From the NCBI RefSeq assembly GCF_013170845.1, contig NZ_CP033367.1, positions 2,543,001-2,607,000 on the forward strand: DNA of 64,000 nucleotides. The letters are read 5' to 3'. Position 1 is the first letter of the stretch. Every line of letters begins with the position of its first letter. Shown here in pieces: positions 43,920 through 51,466 of the stretch. This DNA comes from Mesorhizobium loti R88b (GTDB taxonomy: Bacteria > Pseudomonadota > Alphaproteobacteria > Rhizobiales > Rhizobiaceae). Both the position numbers and the translations under genes were made by a program. A model generated the notes under the pieces. It was not told where the DNA came from. It worked only from the letters and a program-made list of their open reading frames with translations, and ran no database searches.

Positions 43920-45097
43920 CCGTCGCCGTCGATTTCAAGAACGTCGATATCGTCTTCGGCGCCGACCAGGCCGGCTCGCTGGCGATGATCGACAAGGGTG
44001 CGACCCGCGCCGAAATCCTCGAGAAGACCGGCAATGTGCTGGGCTGCGCCGGTGCCAGCCTGACCGTGCACGAGGGCGAGATCTCGGTGCTGATGGGCCT
44101 GTCGGGCTCCGGCAAGTCGACGCTGCTGCGGGCCGTCAACCGGCTCAATGTGGTGTCGCGCGGCCAGGTGCTGGTCAAGGACGGCGACAAGATCGTCGAT
44201 GTCGTCACCTGCGACCAGGCCACGTTGCGGCGCCTGCGCCAGAAGCAGGTGGCGATGGTGTTCCAGCAATTCGGCCTGCTGCCGTGGCGCACCGTGGAGG
44301 AGAATGTCGGCCTCGGCCTCGAACTCGCCGGCGTGCCGGACGCCGAGCGCAAGGAACGCGTGCAACGCCAGCTCAAGCTGGTCAATCTCGACCAATGGTC
44401 GAACAAATATGCCCATGAACTCTCGGGCGGCATGCAGCAGCGCGTCGGCCTGGCGCGTGCCTTCGCCACCGAGGCGCCGATCCTTTTGATGGACGAGCCG
44501 TTCTCGGCGCTCGACCCGCTGATCCGCACCAAGCTGCAGGATGAGTTGCTGCAACTGCAGGCGCAACTGAAGAAGACCATCATCTTCGTCAGCCACGACC
44601 TCGAGGAAGCGCTGAAGATCGGCACCCACATCACGATCATGGAAGGCGGCCGCATCGTGCAGACCGGCGCGCCGGAAGACATCGTGCTGCGGCCCGCCAA
44701 CGACTATGTCCGCGACTTCATCGCCAATGTGAATCCGTTGTCGGTGCTGACCGCCTGGAACGTGATGCGCGACAGCCGCGACCTGGAGCATGGTGACAAT
44801 GGCTGGGTGTGGCTCGACCGTCGCAAGACGACGCGCTTCAAGATCGACGAGCATGGCCTGGTGGCGGCTGCCGAACGCGACGGCAAGCCGGCGGTCTGGG
44901 TATCCTGCGCCGATGTCGAAGGCCAGTCTGAGGAAGCGGCGCAAGTGTTCTGGGCCAATCCCGGCACCTCGCTGAAAACCGTGATGCTGGCCATGCACCG
45001 CTCGCAGACGGCGCCCGTGGCGCTGTTCGACGATCAGTCGCGATTTGTTGGCGCTATCGGCATCAGGGATGTGCTGAGCGCGGTGTTGCGGCGGTAG
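43916..45097 (+). CDS. choV: Choline-type ABC transporter, ATP-binding protein
   Basis: A 393-residue ATPase: Walker A GLSGSGKSTLLRAVNRL (about 60), Q-loop FQQFGLLPW, signature ELSGGMQQRVGLARA (about 163), Walker B ILLMDEPFSALDP (about 187), switch His FVSHDLEEA. A C-terminal part (from about 275) looks like the regulatory CBS-containing domain of OpuAA/ProV proteins, ending DQSRFVGAIGIRDVLSAVL. It energises choline uptake with ChoX and ChoW. Confidence 0.93.
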   Translation: MTVAVDFKNVDIVFGADQAGSLAMIDKGATRAEILEKTGNVLGCAGASLTVHEGEISVLMGLSGSGKSTLLRAVNRLNVVSRGQVLVKDGDKIVDVVTCDQATLRRLRQKQVAMVFQQFGLLPWRTVEENVGLGLELAGVPDAERKERVQRQLKLVNLDQWSNKYAHELSGGMQQRVGLARAFATEAPILLMDEPFSALDPLIRTKLQDELLQLQAQLKKTIIFVSHDLEEALKIGTHITIMEGGRIVQTGAPEDIVLRPANDYVRDFIANVNPLSVLTAWNVMRDSRDLEHGDNGWVWLDRRKTTRFKIDEHGLVAAAERDGKPAVWVSCADVEGQSEEAAQVFWANPGTSLKTVMLAMHRSQTAPVALFDDQSRFVGAIGIRDVLSAVLRR

Positions 45098-45111
45098 GCA
45101 GCCGCAGGAGG

Positions 45112-46518
45112 TCAAGCTGCCAGCGGCAGTCGCAGCTCGGTCAGCAGCCCGCCGCCCGGATGGTTGGACAGCCGGATCTCGCCGCCGGCGGCGCGTGCGA
45201 TGTTGCGCGCGATGGTGAGGCCGAGCCCAAGGCCCCCGGTCTGGCGGTTGCGGGACTGTTCGAGCCGCACGAAGGAGCCGAACACGGCATCGATCTGCGC
45301 CTGCGGTATGCCCGGTCCTTCGTCGCGGATGGTGAGCGTGATCGTGCCGTCCGAGCGATGCAGGCTGAGATGCGCCTTCTTGCCGTAGGTGACCGCGTTC
45401 TGCACCAGATTGGTGACGCAGCGCTTGAGCGCCACCGGTCTAGCGATGCAGATCAGGCCGCGAGAACGGGTGTCGTCATTGTCGAACGAGACCTCGGGAT
45501 AGGGGTCGGCGATCGATTCCACGAGCGACCAGAAGTCGATGCGCTCGGTCTTTTCCTCGTTCACCTCGAAGGTGGCGAAATCGATCACTGAACTGGCGAT
45601 GCTCTCGACATCGGCGAGGTCGTGCGCCAACGCCTCGCGAACCGCCGATTTCCGCAACAGCTCCAGCCGCAGCCGCATCCGCGTCATCGGCGTGCGCAAA
45701 TCATGCGCGAGTGCGGCGGCCAGATGTTCGCGGTCCTCGACATATTCGCGCAGCCTCGCCTGCATGGCGTTGATGGCTCTGGCGGCAGCGCGAACCTCGC
45801 GGCTGCCCGACTCGGCGATCGGCGGGCTCTTCAGGTCCTTGCCGATCCTGTTCACGGCGGTTTCCATCATCCGGTAGGGCGCCGTCAGCCGGCGCAGCGA
45901 CCAGATCGACATGATCACCACCAGGCCGGCGATCAGCGCATAGAGCGGCAGGCTGTCGAAGCTCAGGATCGGGCCGACCGGCGTGATCGGCTCGGTGAAG
46001 TTCAGCCACTGGCCGTCGGCGAAGCGCAGCGAGGCCGTCAGCTTGTCGCTCTGGGCGAAATCGGCGGCCAGCACAAGAAGGTCGCGCTCGACCTGGCCGA
46101 TATCGGGGCCGGACACTGTGTTGGCATCGTCGGCCTCGCGCGTTGCCGGATCGCGCCGCACGCGCGCGTCGGTGACGCCGAACTTCGACAGCCGGCCGAC
46201 GAGGATGTCCTCGAGTTCGGCCAGTTCGTCGTCGCCGGCGATCGAGGAGGTGACGGCGGGCGTATCTGAAACGGTGAGCGCGTAAGTCGAGTTGAACAGC
46301 CCCGCGGCGGTCGCCTTGCGCTCCTCGGGCGTGGCGCCGCTCATCAGCTGCACCAGGGAGAAGGCGCGGTCATTGAGGCGATAGAGGTCGACCACGTCGT
46401 TGGCGGCGGCGCGGTCGCGCGACACGATGTAGAGGGTCGCGACCTGGCTGATCAAAAGGCCTGAAATGACGATCAGCAGCACCCAGACAGGCAAGGTCTG
46501 CGGCAGGAGACGTCTCAT
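45112..46518 (-). CDS. Sensor histidine kinase (EnvZ-like)
   Basis: A 468-residue kinase: membrane helix (LPVWVLLIVISGLLISQVAT), periplasmic domain of about 160 residues, second helix (LPLYALIAGLVVIMSIWSL), HAMP, H-box LAHDLRTPMTRMRLR (His about 270), N-box NLVQNAVTYGKK, G1 DEGPGIPQAQ and G2 GLGLGLTIARNIA. Its ATG overlaps the regulator stop by four bases. It converges with choV, so a choline link is possible but unproven. Confidence 0.9.
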   Translation of the reverse strand: MRRLLPQTLPVWVLLIVISGLLISQVATLYIVSRDRAAANDVVDLYRLNDRAFSLVQLMSGATPEERKATAAGLFNSTYALTVSDTPAVTSSIAGDDELAELEDILVGRLSKFGVTDARVRRDPATREADDANTVSGPDIGQVERDLLVLAADFAQSDKLTASLRFADGQWLNFTEPITPVGPILSFDSLPLYALIAGLVVIMSIWSLRRLTAPYRMMETAVNRIGKDLKSPPIAESGSREVRAAARAINAMQARLREYVEDREHLAAALAHDLRTPMTRMRLRLELLRKSAVREALAHDLADVESIASSVIDFATFEVNEEKTERIDFWSLVESIADPYPEVSFDNDDTRSRGLICIARPVALKRCVTNLVQNAVTYGKKAHLSLHRSDGTITLTIRDEGPGIPQAQIDAVFGSFVRLEQSRNRQTGGLGLGLTIARNIARAAGGEIRLSNHPGGGLLTELRLPLAA

Positions 46519-47231
46519 TCGGAGGTCGTCTCGGGCAGGAACTGGTAGCCGCCGCTGCGCACGGTCAGGATCAATTTCGGCGTTTTGGGGTCATCTTCCA
46601 TCTTGCGCCGCAGCCGGCTGACCAGGATGTCGATGCTGCGGTCGAAGGAATAGTCGCTGTCGCCGCCGGAAAGCTCGATGAGCTGGTCGCGGGTCAGCAC
46701 GCGCTGGGCGCTCTTGACGAAGGTCTGCAGCAGGTTGAACTCCGCCATGGTCAGTTCGACCCTGACATCGTCGGGTGCCGTCAGCCGGCGCCGCGAACAG
46801 TCCATCGTCCAGCCGGCGAAGTGGTAGATCTGCTTGGTGGTGGCGCGCTTCGGCTCGGCGGCACCATTGCGCCGCAGCACGGCGCGGATGCGCGCCAGCA
46901 GTTCGCGCGGGTCGAAAGGTTTGGGCACGTAGTCGTCGGCGCCCATTTCCAGGCCGACCACGCGGTCGGTCGTCTCGGTGACGGCGGTCAGCATGATGAT
47001 CGGCGTCGAATATTGGGCGCGCAAGTCGCGGCACAGTTCCAGCCCGCTCTTGCCGGGCAACATCACGTCGAGCACGATGAGGTCCACCTGCGCGCGGCGC
47101 AGGACGGCCTCCATCTCGACACCGTCGGCGGCAACCGACGTGTGCAGGCCCCGCTTCTGGAAGAACTCCTGGAGCAGGTCGCGGATGCCCTTGTCGTCGT
47201 CGACGATCAGTATGTGTGCGTCGGATTTCAC
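46515..47231 (-). CDS. OmpR-family response regulator
   Basis: A 238-residue regulator: IVDDDKGIRDLLQ, phospho-acceptor Asp55 in LIVLDVMLPG, LTAVTE and VPKPFDP, then an OmpR winged helix (LTMAEFNLLQTFVKSAQRVL, DRSIDILVSRLRRKME, VRSGGYQFL). I chose the GTG at 47231 with AGGAC upstream; the frame extends to 47282 without a domain. It forms a two-component system with the kinase at 45112. Confidence 0.9.
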   Translation of the reverse strand: MKSDAHILIVDDDKGIRDLLQEFFQKRGLHTSVAADGVEMEAVLRRAQVDLIVLDVMLPGKSGLELCRDLRAQYSTPIIMLTAVTETTDRVVGLEMGADDYVPKPFDPRELLARIRAVLRRNGAAEPKRATTKQIYHFAGWTMDCSRRRLTAPDDVRVELTMAEFNLLQTFVKSAQRVLTRDQLIELSGGDSDYSFDRSIDILVSRLRRKMEDDPKTPKLILTVRSGGYQFLPETTSE

Positions 47232-47390
47232 AGCTGTCCTGTCTCGATTGCCGGCCAAGTCATTCCGGCTGGTGAGCCACACGATAGAATTCGGGCCATA
47301 TGTTGGCCAGTGCCTTGGATTTCAAGGGAGAATGAATTCCAGCTTCTCCACATGGAAAGCTATGGCCGCGCTGAAGCTCTCTATTCCAGA

Positions 47391-47434
47391 CGTGGCGTTT
47401 TCCCAAAATCGGGACAACTTTTGGCGACACGTAT
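47391..47434. repeat. Degenerate third copy of the palindromic repeat
   Basis: GTTTTCCCAAAATCGGGACAA...TTTTGGCGACACGTAT (shortened) is a diverged version of the elements at 27571 and 29725, with the ATGCAT ends decayed. The interval 47283-47573 contains this repeat and no gene I can support. Confidence 0.55.
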
Positions 47435-47573
47435 CAGCCGAGCCCGCCAGACACAATCCAGAAACAAAATTCTACAATCGGGAAAAACTCCTGAAAAGGT
47501 AGGGCGGCATAACGGTGCCGTGGCGGTCAGGTTATCGGCTGCGACGCTAATCTCCGGGTTTACGGATAAACCG

Positions 47574-47873
47574 ATGCCAAGGTTGTCGATCAGTTTGTTG
47601 GGAGCGTTGCTGGGCCTTGGCCTGGTCACTGCCGCTGTCGGCCAATCGGATGCAAAGGCGCCGCTCACCCGGAGCGAACGGTGCGCCAATCTCAGCCACC
47701 AATTTGATGAAGCCCTCGAAACCCATGCCACGGCAACGCAGGTCACCGCGGCAAAGGCACTTCAGAGAAAGGGCAACCGGTACTGCGCTGCCAAGAAACA
47801 GGCGCAGGGCATCCGGATGCTCGCCAACGCTTTGAAGCTGCTTGGAGTGACACCGAACGACCCGGTCCAGTGA
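47574..47873 (+). CDS. Small secreted protein, unknown function
   Basis: A 99-residue protein with a signal peptide (ISLLGALLGLGLVTAAVG). The mature part is helical with two Cys (RCANLSHQF, NRYCAAKKQA) that may form a disulfide, and QGIRMLANALKLLGV at the end. Its start at 47574 is weakly supported by ACGGATAAACCG. It is followed by another small secreted protein gene 37 bases later. Confidence 0.6.
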   Translation: MPRLSISLLGALLGLGLVTAAVGQSDAKAPLTRSERCANLSHQFDEALETHATATQVTAAKALQRKGNRYCAAKKQAQGIRMLANALKLLGVTPNDPVQ

Positions 47874-47910
47874 CACTCAAAACGACCCGCACTAAAAAGG
47901 AAATGAAGCC

Positions 47911-48183
47911 ATGAAGAAGTCCATCCTGTCCGGCCTCGGCCTCGCCGTTGCTCTCGCGTTCTCGATGCCGGCTCTCGGCAACGCCGCCACCACGACCACC
48001 GCTGCTCCGGCTGCCACGACCACCGCTCCTGCGACCACGGCTCCGGCCACCGCTGCTCCGATGAAGGCAGCCCCGAAGAAGGTCGCCAAGAAGGCCGTCT
48101 GCAAGGTGACCAAGAAGCATAAGTGCCCGGTCAAGAAGGCCGCCCCGAAGGCTGCCCCGAAGGCTGCTCCGAAGAAGCCCTGA
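47911..48183 (+). CDS. Lys/Ala/Pro-rich small exported protein
   Basis: A 90-residue protein with a good signal peptide (SILSGLGLAVALAFSMPALG). The mature part is low in complexity: a TTTTAAPAATTTAPATTAPA stretch, a central VCKVTKKHKCPVKKA with two Cys, and a KAAP tandem at the end. Its basic, extended character suggests binding to polyanions or the cell wall. AAGGAAATG precedes the start. Orthologue-like proteins are common in mesorhizobia, by recollection. Confidence 0.65.
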   Translation: MKKSILSGLGLAVALAFSMPALGNAATTTTAAPAATTTAPATTAPATAAPMKAAPKKVAKKAVCKVTKKHKCPVKKAAPKAAPKAAPKKP

Positions 48184-48206
48184 TCAGCTTCGACGTCAGT
48201 TCTATC

Positions 48207-48242
48207 AAGGCCGTTCCAGCCGCAACCGGCTGGGGCGGCCTT
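48207..48242 (+). terminator. Hairpin terminator-like structure
   Basis: AAGGCCG...CGGCCTT with an inner CCAGCCG/CGGCTGG stem around CAAC, 24 bases after the stop of the Lys-rich gene. The T-run is short. Confidence 0.5.
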
Positions 48243-48344
48243 CTGCCAGGAACCTAATCGAGCGGCTGAACGCCGGCAGCTTACAGCCAGTCACCTCGAT
48301 CGTATTTAACCCGTTTTCAACGCCGGCCGTGTAGGACAATCCGC

Positions 48345-48650
48345 ATGAAGAAGCGGCTTTCGTCCATTTTGCGTTCGATGGTGATTGGTGGCCTGGTGGC
48401 CACCGGAGTCGCCAGGGCGCTGATTCTGCTCACCGCCAGCCCCGTGCCCGACCCGGCCAGCGGCCGCACCGAGCCCTCGCTGTTTGCGCCGATCATTTCC
48501 AGCAACTGGGACTACATAACGCCTGTCCAGGCGTGGCTGCTGATCGTGCTTCTTGCCGTGACGCTGGTCTGCATTGCCGGATGGCCGATCGCGGCCTGGC
48601 TGGAACGCCGGGCCGGCGGTAATCGTCTGCGTCCCAATCTGGACCGTTGA
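48345..48650 (+). CDS. Small membrane protein, unknown function
   Basis: A 101-residue protein with two membrane helices (MVIGGLVATGVARALILLTA and AWLLIVLLAVTLVCIAGWPI) and a basic C-terminus. GTAGGACAATCC precedes the ATG. I do not recognise the family. Confidence 0.6.
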   Translation: MKKRLSSILRSMVIGGLVATGVARALILLTASPVPDPASGRTEPSLFAPIISSNWDYITPVQAWLLIVLLAVTLVCIAGWPIAAWLERRAGGNRLRPNLDR

Positions 48651-48719
48651 ACCGCGGTCAACCATTGCCCACATGATGGTGAAGTCTCGCGCCTGGTCGT
48701 CGACCGGCTGCGGGTCAAT

Positions 48720-48767
48720 CAAAATAGACGATCGGCAAAATAGACGATCGGCAAAATAGACGATCGG
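48720..48767. repeat. Three tandem copies of a 16-bp unit upstream of clpS
   Basis: CAAAATAGACGATCGG occurs three times without interruption (48720, 48736, 48752). It ends 60 bases before the chosen clpS start. Confidence 0.9.
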
Positions 48768-48826
48768 TTTGGCCCGTGGCAAAATGCATGGGCGCTGATC
48801 CTCGATTGGGAAAATCACCGGTTCCG

Positions 48827-49132
48827 ATGCCTGAAAACACCACAAAGCCACGCACGAAGGTCAAGCCGCAGACCGAGCGGCCAAAGCTCTACAAGGTCAT
48901 CCTCATCAATGACGATTTCACGCCGCGTGAATTCGTGGTGACGGTGCTGAAGGGCGAGTTCAAGCTCAGTGAGGACCAGGCGCACAAGGTCATGATTACA
49001 GCACATCGGCACGGCGTTTGCGTGGTCGCGGTCTTCACCCGGGATGTCGCCGAGACCAAGGCAACGCGGGCCACTGACGCCGGCAAGGCCAAGGGCTATC
49101 CGTTGCTGTTCACGACGGAGCCGGAGGAGTAG
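48827..49132 (+). CDS. clpS: ATP-dependent Clp protease adaptor ClpS
   Basis: A 101-residue adaptor: a disordered N-terminus, then LYKVILINDDFTPREFVVTV with the N-end-rule pocket residues (NDDFTP), LKGEFKLSEDQAHKVMITAH and RHGVCVVAVFTRDVAETK. It delivers N-degron substrates to ClpAP. The second Met of the substrate gate is LKGEF-like, as in ClpS2 variants. The start at 48827 gives the usual length; in-frame GTG 48776 and ATG 48788 are alternatives. No clpA is adjacent in the window. The interval before it holds tandem 16-bp repeats. Confidence 0.92.
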   Translation: MPENTTKPRTKVKPQTERPKLYKVILINDDFTPREFVVTVLKGEFKLSEDQAHKVMITAHRHGVCVVAVFTRDVAETKATRATDAGKAKGYPLLFTTEPEE

Positions 49133-49139
49133 AGGCAGC

Positions 49140-49310
49140 GTCTTTCTCCCCGTCACTATACGGGGAGAAATGTCCGGCAGGACAATGAGGGGCGGCGCCG
49201 AAGGGTGATAATAGTTCGCTTCGATGAGCTGTGGAGATCGCCAATCACGTGGGGTCAGCGCTGCCCCTCATCCGCCCTTCGGGCACCTTCTCCCCGTAAA
49301 CGGGGAGAAG
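49140..49310. repeat. Pair of palindromic repeats with TTCTCCCCGT...ACGGGGAGAA hairpins
   Basis: Two hairpins with arms TTCTCCCCGT and ACGGGGAGAA (near 49145 and 49290) face each other, with matching flanks CAATGAGGGGC and GCCCCTCATCC. This looks like the REP-type pair common in mesorhizobia. The 192-base interval between clpS and the 49325 gene holds only this. Confidence 0.6.
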
Positions 49311-49324
49311 GAAAAAGGGCGCAG

Positions 49325-51403
49325 CTACCGTCCCTCGCGGTACCACATCGAACCCATTGCCAGCAGCAGCAGGCCGAGGCCGAGGAAGCCGCCGAACAGC
49401 GGCACGCGCGAGACGGCCTTCAGCACGCTGTCGTCGGTGGTGCGCAGGCCGATCCAGTCGCTGCCGGAGGCTTCGCCGGAAGAACGAACCGGCACGATGG
49501 AAGGCAAGGTCACATCGCTGCCCAGGGCCGTGGATGAGGCCAGCCGGCGCACGCTGCCGCCGGTGGCCTCGGTTGGTGCCCTCAGACGATTTTCAGTGGA
49601 GATGACGTCGGCGAATTCCGGCGCGTTGACCGGTCCGACATGGGCGAGCGCGGTGAGATCGCCATTGGCGACCTGGAACAGGCCGATCTCGTTGGTCTGG
49701 ACGCTGCCCAAGAAGACGCCGGGCTCGGATTTGTCGAGCTTGACGGTCAAGGTCTTGCCGGACGGGGTGATGATCTGCGCCGCGCCGGGTTCGTCGGCCA
49801 TGGTCTGGCGGCGGATCTCCAGCACCATGCCGCGTCCCTCCGCGGTCAGCCGCTCTTCCTCGAGCTCCGGCTCCTTCATCAGCCAGTGGGCGATGCGCCG
49901 ATAGAGCTGGACATGCGGGCCGCCGCCCTCGAAGCCGCGTGCCCACAGCCAGCCCTGATCGGACAGAAGCATGCCGACGCGGCCTTCGCCCTTGCGGTCG
50001 AGCAGCAGCAGCGGCCGGTTGTCGGCGCCCTTCATCACCACTTCACCTTGCGGATTCTGCACGCCGATGGTGCGGAACCAGCGGCTCCAGTGCGGCGGCT
50101 CGGTGGCCGAACCGTCGAGGCCACGCGTCACCGGATGACGCTGGCCAAGTTCGGTGAGGCGCGGATAGAAGGCCTTTTCGACCACTTCGCCGGTCGGCAT
50201 CGCCGGCAGGGCCGACATTAGCGGTGTGCGCGCGATCGAAGCCTCGCCGGCATATTCGGGCCCAGCGGCGATCAGCAGCGCGCCGCCCTTTTCGACATAT
50301 TCGGAGATGTAGTCGTAATAGAGGATCGGCAGCACGTCGCGGTGCTGGTAGCGGTCGAAGATGATGAGGTCGAAATCCTTGATCTTCTCGACGAACAGCT
50401 CGCGGGTCGGGAAGGCTATCAGCGACAATTCGTTGATCGGCGTGCCGTCCTGCTTTTCCGGCGGCCGCAGAATGGTGAAATGGACGAGATCGACCGAGGC
50501 GTCGGATTTCAGCAGGTTGCGCCAGGTGCGCTCGCCGGCATGCGGCTCGCCCGAAACCAGCAGCACGCGCAAATTCTCGCGGATGCCGTCGACCAGCGCG
50601 ATGGCGCGGTTGTTGGTGTCGGTCAGTTCGCCGGGTTCGCGGTCGATGGCGAGTTCGATGATGTTGCGCCCGGCGCCGGGAATGGTCACCTGCAACGGCA
50701 TGGTCTGGCCGACCGTGGCATGCTCGACCGCGACCTGTTCGCCGTTGACCGAGACGCGCACATCGACCGGGCCGGTCTCGTTTTCCGTCGAGATGACGCG
50801 GTAGCTCATGTCGAGCGGCTTGCCGACAAGGCCGAAGCGCGGGGCGTTGTCGAAGCGGATGCGGCGATCCTTTTCGTGGTCGTTGCCGGTGATCAGCGCA
50901 TGCAGCGGGGCGTTGAAGTCGGGCGCACCCGGCGGCGCGTCATGCACCTCGCCATCGGTGATCATGATGGCGCCGCCGATACGCGAGGGCGGTACGTCGC
51001 GGAAGGCACCTTCCAGCGCGCCGAACAGCCGCGTTTCGGTGCGCTCTTCGGCGGCTTCGGACTTGCCGGCCTCGACGACGCGGAGATCGAATTGCTTGAA
51101 GCGGCCAAGCCGTTGCTGCAGCCCGGCCAGGGCCTCATCGGTCTGCCTGGTGCGGTCGCCAATATCCTGGCTCTGACTGCGGTCGACGATCAGCGCGACA
51201 ACGCTCTTCAGCGGCTCGCGCTCCTCATTGAGGAACACCGGGTTGAACAGCGCGGCGGCGAGTGCCAGCAGGGCAACGAAGCGCAGGATACCGCCGCGCT
51301 GGCGAAACCACAGGCCGACAAGCGCCAGCAGCGCTAGCGGCACCAATACCAGGGCCAGCAATGGCCAGGAGATCAGGGGTTCAAAAGAGATCGACCAGTT
51401 CAT
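49325..51403 (-). CDS. Large membrane protein of the MoxR-DUF58 operon
   Basis: A 692-residue protein with two N-terminal helices (WPLLALVLVPLALLALVGLW and ILRFVALLALAAALFNPVFL), a von Willebrand/class-I-amidotransferase-like region (VVALIVDRSQSQDIGDRTR, GGAIMITDGEVHDAPP, DLIIFDRYQHRDVLPILYYD) and a C-terminal helix (VPLFGGFLGLGLLLLAMGS). It is the last gene of the operon. Such proteins probably act with MoxR ATPases in envelope assembly. GGAGGGTAAGG precedes the ATG. The 63-base gap before it contains a CCCTCCC hairpin. Confidence 0.83.
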   Translation of the reverse strand: MNWSISFEPLISWPLLALVLVPLALLALVGLWFRQRGGILRFVALLALAAALFNPVFLNEEREPLKSVVALIVDRSQSQDIGDRTRQTDEALAGLQQRLGRFKQFDLRVVEAGKSEAAEERTETRLFGALEGAFRDVPPSRIGGAIMITDGEVHDAPPGAPDFNAPLHALITGNDHEKDRRIRFDNAPRFGLVGKPLDMSYRVISTENETGPVDVRVSVNGEQVAVEHATVGQTMPLQVTIPGAGRNIIELAIDREPGELTDTNNRAIALVDGIRENLRVLLVSGEPHAGERTWRNLLKSDASVDLVHFTILRPPEKQDGTPINELSLIAFPTRELFVEKIKDFDLIIFDRYQHRDVLPILYYDYISEYVEKGGALLIAAGPEYAGEASIARTPLMSALPAMPTGEVVEKAFYPRLTELGQRHPVTRGLDGSATEPPHWSRWFRTIGVQNPQGEVVMKGADNRPLLLLDRKGEGRVGMLLSDQGWLWARGFEGGGPHVQLYRRIAHWLMKEPELEEERLTAEGRGMVLEIRRQTMADEPGAAQIITPSGKTLTVKLDKSEPGVFLGSVQTNEIGLFQVANGDLTALAHVGPVNAPEFADVISTENRLRAPTEATGGSVRRLASSTALGSDVTLPSIVPVRSSGEASGSDWIGLRTTDDSVLKAVSRVPLFGGFLGLGLLLLAMGSMWYREGR

Positions 51404-51466
51404 TCCTTACCCTCCCGCTTGAGGGGAGGGCTTATCCGCTGAGGGTGCGCAACAAGGAGCGTCATC

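Noticed and set aside
48720..48767. Possible CRISPR array
   Set aside because: Three direct 16-bp units have no spacers between them and no cas genes are near.
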